A DNA stretch of 64,000 nucleotides from Tubulanus polymorphus. Its lineage: Eukaryota > Nemertea > Palaeonemertea > Tubulaniformes > Tubulanidae. Shown here piece after piece: positions 10,540 through 23,652 of the stretch. Where the stretch lies: the NCBI RefSeq assembly GCF_964204645.1, contig NC_134030.1, positions 16,311,110-16,375,109 on the forward strand, read 5' to 3'. A program made the position numbers and the translations under genes. The notes beneath the pieces are model-generated. The model was not told the origin of the DNA. It made no database searches and saw only the letters and a list, made by a program, of their open reading frames with translations. Within the stretch, counting starts at the first letter, position 1. Every line of letters starts with the position of its first letter.

Positions 10540-10945
10540 CATTGCAAATTCATAAATTGACCATCACTGACCACCACTGACCAATTCAAACTTCTCGAAT
10601 ATGAGTTCGATATACCGCGTTATGGCGTCAAACTAGAAATGATTCGCCATAAATGTTGAGAATTCATAAATTGACCATCACTGACCACCACTGACCAATT
10701 CAAACTTCTCGAATATGAGAACGATATACCGCGTTATGGTGTCAAACTAGAAAGGATTCGCCATTGAAAATTCATGAATTGACCATCACTGACCACCACT
10801 GACCAATTGAAACTTCTCGAATGTAAGAAAGATATACCGGTACCGCATTTGGTGTGAAACTAGAAAGCATTCCCCATTAGAATTCATAAATTGACCATCA
10901 CTGACCACCACTGCCCAAGTGGAACTTCTCGAATATCGTCGAATT
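10540..10945. repeat. Tandem satellite, about four units of 113-115 bp
   Basis: Each unit has the core GACCATCACTGACCACCACT, then CTTCTCGAATATGAG, GATATACCGC and TCAAACTAGAAA. Cores begin near 10559, 10674, 10783 and 10893. The last unit is truncated. Reverse-complemented, the unit resembles the array at 22.58-23.08 kb, including a TGGTCAGT core and a TTTGACACCA segment. Confidence 0.85.
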
Positions 10946-13469
10946 CGAAAGTGGTTGTCGTCGTATTGTTATTTCTAGAGACCAGCAGTATGTTTTGCTA
11001 CTGTTTCTGAATGGCGTTGACATGATGGAAATATATTACTCCTAAATAGGTTACACATCTGGATCACAGCACCTCACTTGCCGCAGTGCGTTATTTTGAC
11101 TGCATAGTAATGCTAATACATAACCTTTTTTACTACTTGACTCAAAGCTTGACGCGAATCATCTGAACAGTACTGCGTTTGAAAACGAATAGAAAATGTT
11201 TGCGAGAAGCACCTGCAAATAAGTTATGATAAGATTAAATCTATGGTTAATCGATGCTTAAAAAAACAATTAAATCACAGGCAAGATGACTAACAACCGT
11301 CTTTCAACCAATCAGCACGATGCCAATTAATTAAATCATTAAACGCATTAGGCTCCTAATATTTGTAATCATTTGTCGTGCTTTAAACTTGGCCACTTTT
11401 GTTTCAGAAAACTGCGTACTAGACCAGTGGTCACCAAGGCATTAAAAAAGTTTTGAAAATTCGATGGTAACGATTTGTCCGTCAAAAAACTGTTTAGTTA
11501 ATATTTCAAGTTTTTTTAAACTCTTGTACAGAATTCACTATATGAAAAGTATTCATAGGAATTGAAATTCGGTGTGATATCAGTCACCTGTTACCCCTTT
11601 TTCATTGTCAGTTCTTTATTGCACTATCATGCGCTCTTCTAAAATAGAAAAGAACATGTGTTTCGTTATAAACAAGGTTAAATTCCAAACGCACATGAAA
11701 TATCACACAATATACACATCTAGCATTTTCTCTAACTAGGCCCTTTCCAAATGGCAATTGTTTAGTTTTTTAACGGCCGACATTCAGAGGTACCTAAAAA
11801 CCAGTGGTAGCGCTTGAGATTTTCAGTGTAGGCCACATCTCACATCGACTCAGCTCGCAGTCGGTTCGTTTAATGGGAACACATCTGGTTGACACTAGTT
11901 TCACAGTTGACGAAATCAGAAAACTTTTTTCAAATGCCTTTGATAACATCTTAAACATAGTATTCTTCTTAATTACATTTCGTTGATTCCATAGATATGT
12001 TTTTATGAAAATTGCTCCAGTTATAACGGATTCAAACATACATGTGAAATCATTATTTTCAAAATATTCAATTTTCTCCGCTTTTGAAGAAATTCTGACA
12101 CAATATCATCTCCACTCGACACCTGATTTTACTTTGGCACCTTTATGGGAGTGTCCCTTAAAGTTGAGTTCTTACTTAGTCAAACAAGGAGATATGCCTG
12201 ATTCCTTTTTAAAATTTAGATTTCGACAGATATCATCAAATTACTAGAAAGGGACAGCAGTGTTCGGTCATCCACGAAAAATACCTAAAATGCAGTCCTA
12301 GGGTTATGGAAAAACAGGACACGAAACATACAGAAAGATCCTTTGTTTGGTTGACTGAAATTATTATTGAACTCTTAAATAGCGACATTTAGAGAAACAA
12401 AAACATAAGAATATAATCTCGCCCACCCGTTAAAAATCATAACGTAATGATATGAGGCCATGTGTCATCTTTAATTGAAATCACATTATATTCATTCTCA
12501 TGCGAGGATGGGTCTCCAAATTCATAGGATAAGGAGAATAATGGGTTTGAATGATGAATACAACTGATAAAGCGCCAATTTCACTGATTCTTGCATATAA
12601 TGCTCAAAGGCGCTTTACAGTAATCGAGTAAACAGGTGCGTTTTTAGGAGTCTTTTGAATTTGAATTCAAATCGGGTGTTCATGACGACTATAATTGAGC
12701 ATTCTAGGGCTGGAGCAAGAAACGTGTGGGATCGTCCGCCAAGGTATCGCTAAGGAGTCAGTCCGTGTCGGCTTTTGAAAGCGACGACCGCATATGAATG
12801 CATTGATTGAATGACATCTTAAAAGTCAGATTATATAAAATTAAACATGATATACGGATAGGTTCTTCCAATTAGGCCTATACTGGTAAAAATGAAATGA
12901 CCCAATATGTGATATAAATGTTCAATCAAAAAGTAGAAAGTGAATCCGTAATTCAGTATGGTAGGCCTATTGTTACGACATCAAACACTCAAATTCAATC
13001 CTTTGTTGAATTGGTAGCCAGTGTAGATGAGCAAGTATCGTGGTCCCTGATTTTAGTTATCGTAATAATTCAAGCCACGCGATGTTGAACTGTTCAACAA
13101 GTTGGAGTTTGTGTAAAGATGAATGAGTTTGAAATGGAGTGGACTTCAGATATTACTGTTTGCATGCCTATGTCTATTATTTAATCTTTTTACTAATCAT
13201 AGAAAATTGTGGTAAAATATTTGACTCGACGGTTGGTTTTAGATTGTATCTCTCCAAGCCAGAGGTAATCACGGATATCGGACTACAAAAAAATTCCTTG
13301 TGTAAAGCTCAACTTCGTAAATTCCTGGAAAAGCTCGCCTCGGATATTTCAATAATGATTAAACATTAATTTTCCCAACGAAAAACCTAAACAACCAATG
13401 TACGCTTGCTTTAAGTTTACCAATGCACTATCGTTGCTTTTTCTAGCTATTTGTACTGTTTGCCGCAAA
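10946..13469. other. Non-coding interval, no supported gene
   Basis: AT-rich interspersed DNA. Short open frames at 11794-12247 on both strands overlap each other, match nothing I recognise and lack splice or start context. TAGGCCTA palindromes occur near 12873 and 12961. I see no RNA gene. Confidence 0.5.
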
Positions 13470-13474
13470 AAGAT

Positions 13475-13839
13475 TGTAGTTTATGTTTGTATTATGGTCA
13501 TATTTCTGGCAGTTCTACTGCTCATGATCAACCTAGTGTGTAAGTTACTCATGTGTGAAATTGTATAAAGTCTGGTGATCTGGTGATCTGTGGGTATTGA
13601 ATTTTTATATTTGTGTGTACTGACGTTGTGGCTGCTACATGATTTAATACTCTTAAATGTTCTGTAAGTTATTTGTTATTAGCCGAATTTCTTGTTATTA
13701 TTATAATATTTGTGTGTTAATTTAGTTGTTGTTTCTTGTTTAGAAACGGCTTCGATGGTAATGATGATAATAAATGTAAGACGTCAGTTTGACATTGAGA
13801 GATCTGCGACTTCGTAAATTTTCGTGTTTGGAGTCTACA
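13475..13839 (+). repeat. 5' LTR of the BEL/Pao element
   Basis: TG...CA-bounded, 365 bp, AT-rich; ends with GGAGTCTACA before the internal region. It serves as the reference for the interrupted 3' copy. Confidence 0.9.
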
Positions 13840-13866
13840 TTGGTTTAGAACAATTGTAAGAAGAAG

Positions 13867-15625
13867 ATGTCTGTCGACGGAAAGAGTAAGCCACACGGCG
13901 ATGATTTAGAAACATTGAAACGATCCAGAGCTGGATATAAAGCCGCGCTCACTAAGAAAAGAAATGAGTTAAGGGATATGTTAAAGAAGAATCTCTCCAG
14001 CTGATGAAGTGAACGCTGCTTTGTTAAGAATTGATGAAGCCTGGAAAAAATTCGAAAATGCCCACCAAGTCGTGCATGACTCACTGTTAGATGATGAAGA
14101 AATCGAAGCGTCATTTGTTTGTTTCGATACGAAAGAAAATCTCACATGTAATTTGCGTTTAAAAACAAATCAATATCTAATGGTCAAAGCACCTAGTTTT
14201 ACGCCGAAAGCACAGGCATCGCAGCCGTCTAGCCCGGACAATTCATTAAGCAGAAATCCACAGAGTTCCGGTACTGATCCTGGACTGCAGTTGATGATAG
14301 AAAATATGGTTCGTATGTCGCTGCCCAAACCAGAAATGCCTATTTTCTCTGGCGATGTCACGGAGTACTGTTACTTTATCCGCGCTTTCGAAAATCTGAT
14401 AGAAGCGAAAACTGTAAACAATAGCGAGCGATTGTATTTCCTTACCCAATATACAAAGGGAGATGCACACGAGTTAGTAAAAAGCTGTTTACCCAAAGAT
14501 CCAGCCGTGGGTTATCCAGAAGCCAGGCAACTTTTGCTGACACGTTATGGTGATAGTTATCGAATCGCAACTACGTTAGTTGATCGCGTAATCAACGGCC
14601 CGCTTATCAAATCGGAAGATGGAGAGTCATTGTTGAAATTTTCTGTAGCCTTGACAAGTTGTAAAAATACGTTGGAACAAATTGGATACTTGAGCAAAAT
14701 AGAGAATCCAGATAATCTGAGAAAGCTAATTGGTCGTTTACCATTTGAAATTAGAAAAAAATGGCGCGTAAAGGCAGACTATATTACGCAGTTCGAATTT
14801 CGAGAAATAACTCTCGCTGATATAAGCAAATTCGTAGAAAATGAAGCACGAATCATTAATCATCCAGTTTTCGGCAATATCACTGATGGTCAAAAAAGGT
14901 CGCAGCAAAATAAATTCGCAAAATCGTTTTACAGCAGATCGAGTGATGTCAAGCGCGAGGACAATACATTTTCACCACAGGGATTAGGCCACAAATCTTG
15001 TAGTATATGTCAGGCCGAACATGCGTTGACCGATTGTGCAGTCTTCAAAGCCAAATCGTATGAAGAGCGACGCAATTTCGTCAGAGACAAAGGTTTGTGC
15101 TTTAACTGTTTAATCCCTCGTCATCGAGCCAGGAATTGTTGGACGGCAACACAGTGCGCAATCTGCCGTGACGGAAAGCATTCAACATTGTTATATATTA
15201 ATAAATTCGACAATGGTGGTGACCGCGGTAGTAGCTCATCGGACAATACAAAGTCACAAGTGCATAATGCCTTTATAAGAGAATCGGAGAAATTGGTTGG
15301 TCTTCCTATTGTTCCGGTGAAATTGAGATCTAATGAGAATGACGTCGTTCTTACTTATGCGCTTTTGGATACGGGTTCGAATTCGACGTTTTGTACTGAA
15401 GATTTGATGTATCGTCTTGGCGTTGGAACCAGAAAAACTCGACTTTCTTTGACGACTATGGAACGAGAAAAAATTCCGATTGATTGTCATGTATTAAGCT
15501 TTGAAGTTTACGATTTGAACGAGACGTATATGATAGAGCTAACGAATGTGTACTCTCGCCCATACCTACCTGTATCGAAAGATGATATTCCTCGTCAAGA
15601 AGATGTTGAGGATGGCGACACATGA
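13867..15625 (+). pseudogene. BEL gag and protease region, frameshifted
   Basis: An ATG at 13867 opens a short N-terminal segment that hits TGA near 13999. A one-base shift near 13996 places the rest in the next frame, open to 15625. That frame has the BEL gag-like region (MPIFSGDVTEYCYF near residue 112, DUF1759 type) and a Cys/His zinc-knuckle cluster about 15000-15190 (CSICQAEHALTDC, then CFNCLIPRHRARNC). It ends with an aspartic protease region containing LLDTGSNSTFC (DUF1758 type, catalytic D-T-G). The frame ends at TGA 15623-15625 where the downstream part shifts again. The protease motif is intact. Function in the living element: particle protein plus maturation protease. Confidence 0.88.
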
Positions 15626-18600
15626 ATGGTATTGTACTACCCCAGATTGACGCGGAAATTGGCCTTTTAATCGGGAATGACAACAGCGTAGCATTGGAAC
15701 CATCTGAAATAAGAAGAAGTGAATGTGGTGGTCCGTATGCTGTCAAGACTTTATTCGGTTGGGCAATTGGGTAGAAGTAATATTGCAAGGCGAACGGTTA
15801 CTAACGTTATAAAAGGCGATGAAGTATTGTCTCAGCAGTTTCTTACCTACTGTAACGCGGAATTCAATGATTGTGTATACGATGATAAGACCGAGATGTC
15901 TCAAGAAGATAAAAGGGCTCTCGCCATCATGGAATCTACGGTTCAGCTGACAAAGGATGGTCATTACGAGATGGCTTTGCCTTGGCGCCATAATCCACCG
16001 TCTTTACCCAATAATCGGCCTGTAGCTACTCATAGGCTGAATCTGCTGAAGAGAAAGTTGGAGAAAGATGACAGTTTGTTTAGTGAATACGTCGGGTTTA
16101 TTCAAAAGATGATTCAGTCTAGTTTCTGCGAGAAGATTCCTGTAGGAGAACTTGACCGTCAAGATGGTATGGTCTGGTATTTGCCACATCATGCAGTTTA
16201 CCATCCACAAAAGAAGAAAATTCGAGTTGTGTTCGACTGCTCTGCTAGGTACCATGGAACTTCGCTAAATGATCAGTTGCTACAAGGTCCTGATTTGACC
16301 AATCGATTAGTTGGTGTACTTCTGCGGTTCAGACAAGACGCAGTAGCATTTATGGGAGACATTGAGGGAATGTTTCATCAGGTTCGAGTAACACCCGAGA
16401 TGAAAGATGCATTGCGCTTCCTGTGGTGGTCTGACTGCGATCTATCCAAGGAGCCAGAGGAATATCGAATGCAGGTGCATCTCTTTGGAGCATCTTCCTC
16501 ACCAAGTTGCAGTAACTTTGCGTTAAGGCGTTCTGCTTTCGATAACGAAGATAAATACGATAAGACAACCGTAAATACTGTACTACAGAACTTTTACGTA
16601 GATGATTGTCTCAAGTCGGTATGCACTGAGGACGATGCTATTCGGTTGCTGAATCAACTGATAGAATTACTTCATCGTAGTGGCTTTCGTTTAACTCAGA
16701 TTTCCTCCAACTCTCGACGAGTAATTGAGTCGGTGCCCGAGTCTGAGCGTGCTAATACGTTAAAGGATATGGATTTTGGTCAACAATCGCAACTTCCTAC
16801 AGAGCGAGCTCTCGGGATGCTCTGGCATATGGAAACCGATAAGTTCCTCTTTAAGGTTAAGATAAAGGATAAACCACTTACCCGTCGTGGAGTGCTCTCT
16901 GTAGCAAGTTCGTTAAACGACCCGATAGGATTTACCGCTCCAGTGACCTTGCCTGTAAAATCACTTATGCAAGAATTATGTAAGATGAAACTTGGCAGGG
17001 ATGATGAGATACCAGCGATTTATGAGGAGAAATGGCGTTCATGGTTGGCCGAACTTCCGAAATTAGAGAATATACGTATAGGTCGATGTTTCAAGCCTAC
17101 GAACTTCGGAGACGTCTGCTCTGCTCAGCTGCATCATTTCAGTGACGCTTCTGAATGTGGCTATGGAGCTGTGAGCTATTTACTGTTGGTAAATGAAGCT
17201 GGTGAAATTCATTGTAGTTTCATCATGGCTAAATCACGGGTTACACCTTTGAAGATTATAACCATCCCTAGACTGGAGTTAGCTGCAGCAACAGTCGCCG
17301 CGAGGCTCGACCGTTTAATTCGCAATGAGATTGGTATCAAGGTGGAACCGTCGTACTTCTGGACTGATAGCACATCCGTATTAAAATATATCAGGAATGA
17401 GAATCTACGCTTTCAGGTCAATGTTGCAAACCGGATTGCTGTTATCAGAGACCTGACTACCCCTGATCAATGGTTCTTAGTTAATGGTGCTGATAATCCA
17501 GCAGACGATGCATCACGCGGGTTTAAGGTTCAACAGTTGCTGGATGGAAACTCAAGATGGTTGACGGGGCCGGCATTTCTATCGTCTTTGGAGTCGGAGT
17601 GGCCGAATCAACCCGATGTGGAGGCTATACCCACAACTGATGTCGAAGTGAATAAGAAACAAAAATATATCTGTACACTGGTAGTGACTGAGGCGGAGGA
17701 CCCATGTATGATGTACTTCCAGCGATTTTCGTCATGGACACGGTTGAAGCGATGTATCGCTTGGATTCTACGCTTCAAAGTAAATTTGGCAGGACGGTTG
17801 AATGGTGTCAAAGTTGCTGATCCTATAACGGTACGTGAATTGAGGCAAGCCGAGAAAGCCGTGCTTTCATATGTACAACAGCTGTATTATTCAGAGGAGT
17901 TGGCTGGTGGAAAGATCAAGAAATCTAGTTCGATCATAAAGCTTGATCCGATTATGATTGATGGGTTGCTGTGCGTAGGAGGACGATTAAGGCGATCTTC
18001 GTATTCCGATCGAGTCAAGCATCCTATTATCCTGCCAAAATCTGCGCATATTTTAGATCTGATTATCCAAGAGTATCACGAGATGTATGGTCATTCTGGT
18101 CGTGATCATATTCTGTCGGTAATTCGTGCTAAATTCTGGATCGTCAACGGGAAATCTGCAATATGGAAGGTTTTGAATCACTGTTACGATTGTAGACGTA
18201 GGCATGGTAAATACTTAGAAAACAAGATGGCTGATTTACCCGAAGAAAGGGTAACTCCTTGTGAATCCCCATTTACATACGTGGGTGTGGACTTCTTTGG
18301 TCCGTTTCTCGTAAAGCAGCTTCGTTCGCAAGTTAAACGCTACGGATGCATATTCACTTGTTTGTCAATTCGAGCTGTACACATAGAAATATGCCGTTCG
18401 CTTGATACAACATCATTTATTAATGGCTTACGCAGATTCATGGCAAGACGAGGTACACCTACAGGTATTTGGAGTGACAACGGTACCAACTTCGTCGGAG
18501 GAAATAGGGAATTGCGTGAGGCTATACAAGATTGGAACCATGATAACATTCACGATTTTCTGTTACAGAAGGAAATTGAGTGGCATTTCAATCCGCCTGC

Positions 18601-19168
18601 TGCTTCCCATATGGGCGGTGTGTGGGAGCGTCAAATTCGTACAGTCCGTAACGTTCTTGCTGCTTTAATGAAAGTTCAAGTACTAGATGATGAGGGCTTA
18701 TCCACTTTAATGTGTGAGGTGGAAGCTGTTATTAACAGTCGGCCTATAACTGCTGTTTCAGATGATCCGTTAGATTTAGAAGCTCTTACGCCCAATCACT
18801 TGTTGTTACTGAGAGCTGGCTCAACTTTACCCCCCGGTATATTTCAAGCACGTGATCTTACATCAGGAAACGTTGGCGCCAGGTTCAGTACATGGCTGAT
18901 GTATTTTGGCGGCGATGGACTCGGGAATATTTGCCATCGTTGCAGCAGCGTCAGAAATGGTTTCATACGCAACGAAACTTCTGTAGGTGATCTTGTTATA
19001 GTATCAAATGAGCAACTGCCCCGCGCCCAATGGCCTTTGGGTCGTGTCATTGAAGTGCATCCAGGTTCAGATGGTGTTGTGCGAAGTGCTAAAATAAAAA
19101 CCCGCTCTTCTCCATCACTTATACGTCCAGTTAATAAGTGCGTTATGCTGGAACGAGCAGTGGAATAA
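15626..19168 (+). pseudogene. BEL pol: reverse transcriptase, RNase H, integrase
   Basis: A shift near 15612 and another near 15770 separate this from the protease; from about 15775 the frame is open to TAA 19166. Reverse transcriptase spans about 16100-16900, with RVVFDCSARYHG, MGDIEGMFHQVRV and the catalytic YVDDC. RNase H (about 17130-17520) has HFSDASECGYGAV, RLELAAATVAAR and FWTDSTSVL. Integrase (about 17960-18850) has the HHCC zinc region (HEMYGHSGRDH, CYDCRRRH), FVGVDFFGPF-type first Asp (GVDFFGPF), WSDNGTNF and the Glu region GGVWERQIR. The segment 18873-18985 is out of frame relative to the family, bracketed by two compensating shifts, so the integrase C-terminus is scrambled for about 37 residues although the frame stays open. 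Confidence 0.9.
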
Positions 19169-19439
19169 GTAATGGAATAAGTAATGTACGTTTGAATAGA
19201 TTATACATTAAGGATTACAGTATGGTTCTTTATCTAATGTGTAATATTATTATAACTTCTGTTTATGATGTATAATTATTTGTGTTGGTATATTAGTTTG
19301 CTCACTAGTTATGTCGGTATGTAACATATTATTTGTCCGTGGTACACGTATTATTCAGTTTTGTGACGTTAAGTAAATTTATAAGACTATAAAATCTAAG
19401 TTAAATTTTAGTTAACTTTAGTATTTTATGGGCCGGGAA
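19169..19439 (+). other. BEL 3' untranslated region with purine tract
   Basis: AT-rich, no frame. GGGCCGGGAA lies immediately before the TG of the 3' LTR at 19440 and is the probable plus-strand primer tract. Confidence 0.6.
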
Positions 19440-20988
19440 TGTAGTTTATGTTTGTATTATGGTCATATTTCTGGCAGTTCTACTGCTCATGCTCAACCTA
19501 GTGTGTAAGTTACTCATGTGTGAAATTGTATAAAGTCTGGTGATCTGGTGATCTGTCGGTATTGAATTTTTTGACGCCTTATAAAACGTTACCATTATGA
19601 AACCTAAACAATGCTAACCATTCAGCGTCATTTTACAAACGACAGCCGTAAATCTATGTGCAAAACGTCACAGGTTTATGTGTACACAAACAAGCTATCT
19701 GGCAAAATATTATTGACATAGATGTAGAATGGCTTCCTGTGATTATATAATGACCTATATTTGAACGTCGAAATGTTATATTGCATTGAATATCATTAGA
19801 AGACGTATTGTAATAGTAAAGGATGTATGATTATATCAGAAGCGGCAGGCATAAATAGAAATGATAAGTAAATCGGATTATTCGGTTAAATGGCGGATGT
19901 ATACACGATGCGGAAGTCTGATATAAAAGTCAGACCCTGACGTGGGCATGCCGGTGGAATGACGAAGCTATCTACGATGTGTGTAGGGCCGGCGTAAATT
20001 TCATCAGCGGCTACAAGCGGTTAATATGAAAATGTGTAAACATATAATTTAGATATTCAATCGTTTGTGAAAATATGTTTGATATTAGGAGTATGCAAGT
20101 TTCGTGAGATTAGCAATTTATAATAGCATAGCTGTCATATACGGCTCCGTGTCCTCTGATGGCATGTGTATTAGGTGACAATTCAATTCAATTCTTTATT
20201 GATCCTTATTACATTGAAATTCCGGGATAAAATTCCCAAATTCAATAAATACAAATTTTAAAATAAATCAATACAACATACATGACACACGGGTAATTCA
20301 TACAGAACAACATAAGCATGTTATTTTAAATGACAATGTCTACTTCAACCCACCCAGACTCAAGACTAGGAAATCGAGTGACAGCCAAACGCGTGGCCCG
20401 GGCCCGGGGACCGGGCCGGCTGGCTAGGCCACACGATATGCTCGAAGTCATAATGAAGCAGACATCAGAAGAGCTCTTTCTTCATCCATGGAGGCAATGA
20501 AGTTGCAGACCAGCTTAGAGGCATAAGTAAATGAAGTCGGTCGCAAGTTCGCGATCAATTATTGAGAATTTTCAATAAAAAAATTTAAACCACTACTAGA
20601 GTCGAAGACATGTATCATCTACCCAATCGCCAAATCTCATTATTCCCCAAATTTCTTAAAACTTCGATTTCAAATTTGCAATTCCACATTAGCTTAGCCC
20701 AGAAATTCTACATTTTTTTCCCAGGCGTCAAATAATTTTCTAAAATTAATTTTCTTGTTATATTTGTGTGTACTGACGTTGTGGCTGCTACATGATTTAA
20801 TACTCTCGTTCTGTAAGTTATTTGTTATTAGCCGAATTTCTTGTTATTATTATAATATTTGTGTGTTAATTTAGTTGTTGTTTCTTGTTTAGAAACGGTG
20901 TCGATGGTAATGATGATAATAAATGTAAGACGTCAGTTTGACATTAAGAGATCTGCGACTTCGTAAATTTTCGTGTTTGGAGTCTACA
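19440..20988 (+). repeat. 3' LTR of the BEL element, split by an insertion
   Basis: Positions 19440-19570 match the first 131 bases of the 5' LTR, and 20758-20988 match the remainder up to CTACA. The intervening 1.19 kb is foreign. Confidence 0.88.
19571..20757. mobile_element. 1.19-kb insertion inside the BEL 3' LTR
   Basis: Begins TTGACGCCT, and AGGCGTCAA occurs at 20723-20731, a 9-bp inverted pair. About 26 further bases follow before the LTR resumes, so the true right end is uncertain. No coding frame. A stretch about 20180-20290 looks like the reverse complement of a poly(A)-signal-bearing retroelement tail (TTCTTTATTGATCC). A GC-rich run with CCCGGGCCCGGGG lies near 20400. Probably a non-autonomous DNA element or a composite; class unresolved. 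Confidence 0.5.
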
Positions 20989-20993
20989 AAGAT

Positions 20994-22579
20994 TGCATCC
21001 TCTATTACAGGATTTAAGGATACAACTCTAAAACCAGTTAGTTTAAATTAACCATTATGCAATATGATAGGCTACATGAACAAATACACTGTTAATATGA
21101 AAAAGATCCACTATGTACACATTTCAAATCTCAAACCAAGTTTTATCATTAGAAAATTACGACACAACGTTCGATCGTTCACTAGAGATCATCTTTTTGA
21201 ATTTGTACACAGTGAATTTTCGTATCGTATTATGGTATTATCAATTCTCCGCATTTGAGTGTGACTATTCTACAAATACAAAGTTATTTTTAGCAATGAA
21301 GTTTTAATTGTCATTTTAAATGTTAACTATCCACTGGTATGTAAACTTACTAACTTTTGGCAACTGACCTCAAATCGTGGAATGGGCTCAGGTAGCCTGC
21401 TGATCCACTCTTTATTAATACTACTAAAGAAATATTCAGTATAAGAAGTAAAAAGTATATTAAAGTACTATTTATCTTTATATCGCAATAATTTGTGTAC
21501 GTATGATTGAAAAACGATATTCTATGGAGTCTCATGTTACGTACTTATGATTATTGTGTATAAGATCAATAATTAGCAACCTTCCACGGATACGAAGCGG
21601 CCTAAGTTTACATCCTACCATAATTTTCTCTAAACTCTCAGCATTATATCAAGATCGGTCTTAGAAAATATATGAAGGACGTGTTCACAGGTTAACGAGG
21701 CCAAAAATCTTCCTCAAAATTTCAAATTTTTACGAGCAAAGATGATATACTTCATGCTTTTGGTGCAGAAATAATGGATGTCGACAAATTGCAAATTGTG
21801 TTTTCAAAGTAAACGTTCCGAGTGTGGAATTGTTTCGAATTCAGGGTTCTCCCATTTACTCTCCGGTAGTTTACAATGTTTCGATAAGATACGTAAGTCG
21901 CACTTTAGTTGTGATACAGCTTTCTCTATTGGTCAGCGTTGTAATCACTTAAAATTACCCATAAGTTTGAATTCTCACTGAACTACTACATCCCTTATAA
22001 CGAATATATATTTCATATGAGGCGAAACTTTGATGATCTGCGGTCAGTGGACAGCAGTTACGAAACATTCAAAACTACTACATTATCTTCCATCTATTCA
22101 TTATTCATATATATGATATGATATGATATGATATGATATGATATAATATCTCCTTTAGTGTTCAGTTTAAACGTCTTGAACGCAAAAGTTTGACAAGTTT
22201 CGCATAACGGTACCGATACGCGCGTTCACACTAGTGAAATGTGCACGTTACAGGCTCAAATGCGCACGTTACAATTACAAATCGAAACGTTGTTCGTTCA
22301 AAACCCGATGTGAAAATCATTTGCATTTAGTGGGAAATTTCAAAGTTAGCTCGCTTCCTACAATAAAAATTGGACAAGACTTTTAAAACGACACATTTAA
22401 TAAGAGTAGTACTGACGAAGGATTCAGGCAATACCCCGTGTTATTTCTAAAAACATTTAACCGGTAATTAGACAGTACTGGTGTAGCTTGTACAGGTAAA
22501 AGAGTTGTTATATTTACGTTCAGACCGAATGAAATTATTTGATACGAGACACGACTAAGTTGTGCCCGAAACAGATAAA
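20994..22579. other. Non-coding interval with a GATAT microsatellite
   Basis: No supported gene. At about 22110-22150 the five-base unit ATATG is repeated about seven times. Confidence 0.6.
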
Positions 22580-23080
22580 TATAGCTATGTGGTCAGTATT
22601 GGTCAAGATTTGGTCACTTGAATAGTTGTTAGATGAAAGCCCACACAATTTCTAATTAGTTGACAACAAACACGACTGTGTTGCTTCTAGAATAAACAAA
22701 TTACTTTAAGGTCAGTATTGGTAAAATATTGGTCAGTTAAATAGTTGTTAGATCATAGCCCGCACCGTATCTAGTAGCTCGACGCCCAAACACGATTTTA
22801 TTGCTTTACTAAACATATAAATTACTTATGGTGGGTTCTAGTTAGTGGTAACTGGTCAGTACTGGTCAAGCATTGGTCAGTTAAACAATTTTTAGTTTAA
22901 TGTCCACATTATATCTAGTTATTTGACACCAAACAACTTAATTGTTTGCAAAACAGATAATTTACTATAGCCAGTACTGGTCATGCATTGGTCAGTTGAT
23001 AGACCAAGGTCCACGCCACGAGTTATTTGATACTAAACATGATTGTGTCGTTTCCGAAAATTTATCTGTTGGGCAATTTG
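22580..23080. repeat. Tandem satellite, about four diverged units of roughly 125 bp
   Basis: Units share GGTCAGTATTGGTCA-like cores (near 22592, 22711, 22857 and a partial one near 22972), followed by AGTTGTTAGAT-like and TATCTAGTTATTTGACACCA-like segments. The family is an inverted relative of the array at 10.54-10.95 kb. Confidence 0.75.
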
Positions 23081-23652
23081 TGGTCAGCCCTGGTTCGTTG
23101 GTTCTTATTTTGCAGGCATTTTATCGCGAACCACCGAAAGACTGAATTACTAATTAATTCAACAGATCATTAATTAATGGAAATGAAGATCAGTGTTAAC
23201 TAAGTCCTTAGTCTGAATAAAATGTATGTGGTATTATATGGGTGCTATGGTGCTGTACACCGAACTGTAACTTTTTATTTTCACTACTACCGTAATTGAC
23301 TATGATGTTTTCAAGTGGTCTTAAGTACCGCTAATAGCCGAAAGTCGTTGATTCATGTGAAATTTACACACAGCGCCACCCGTTGGTAGTAAAAGTCACC
23401 CGAGCAATACGTGTTAAATAGATACGCTAGCAAACCGGCATTCTCATAATGATCATTTTTCTGATTGATGAAATAAATTTCAAACGTGAAAAAGTATTTT
23501 ACTACTACTGTCCTTCTCATTTTGGTTCGATCAGCCGTGGTAGTTATGGTCCTCTAAATTCCATGTAGGCCTATATTCCCCACGGCCAGAACCAAGAATC
23601 TACTTTGGGGGTTTGATAAAAAACGATTGTAAACCCGCAAGCAGGCCGCAAA
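23081..23652. other. Non-coding interval
   Basis: No gene supported. A TAGGCCTA palindrome lies near 23568. Confidence 0.5.

Larger units (their letters stand above)
13475..20988 (+). mobile_element. BEL/Pao LTR retrotransposon, complete but decayed
   Basis: A 365-bp 5' LTR (13475-13839) and a matching 3' LTR (19440-20988, interrupted) start TGTAG and end CTACA. The host bases AAGAT lie on both sides (13470-13474 and 20989-20993), a 5-bp target duplication as expected for BEL/Pao. Between the LTRs lie gag and a pol with A17-type protease, reverse transcriptase, RNase H and integrase. The two LTRs differ at only about six positions plus one 4-base gap, so insertion was fairly recent. gag-pol nevertheless has several frameshifts, so it cannot make a full polyprotein. 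No env-like frame follows pol. Confidence 0.92.

Noticed and set aside
10540-10945. CRISPR array
   Set aside because: The units repeat along their whole length with no unique spacers, and the DNA is from an animal.
11794-12247. Overlapping open frames on both strands
   Set aside because: Mutually exclusive, no family resemblance, no exon context.
13990-15780. Programmed ribosomal frameshifting between BEL gag and pol
   Set aside because: Three separate shifts are needed, none at an obvious slippery site, and BEL elements usually have one long frame. Mutation is simpler.
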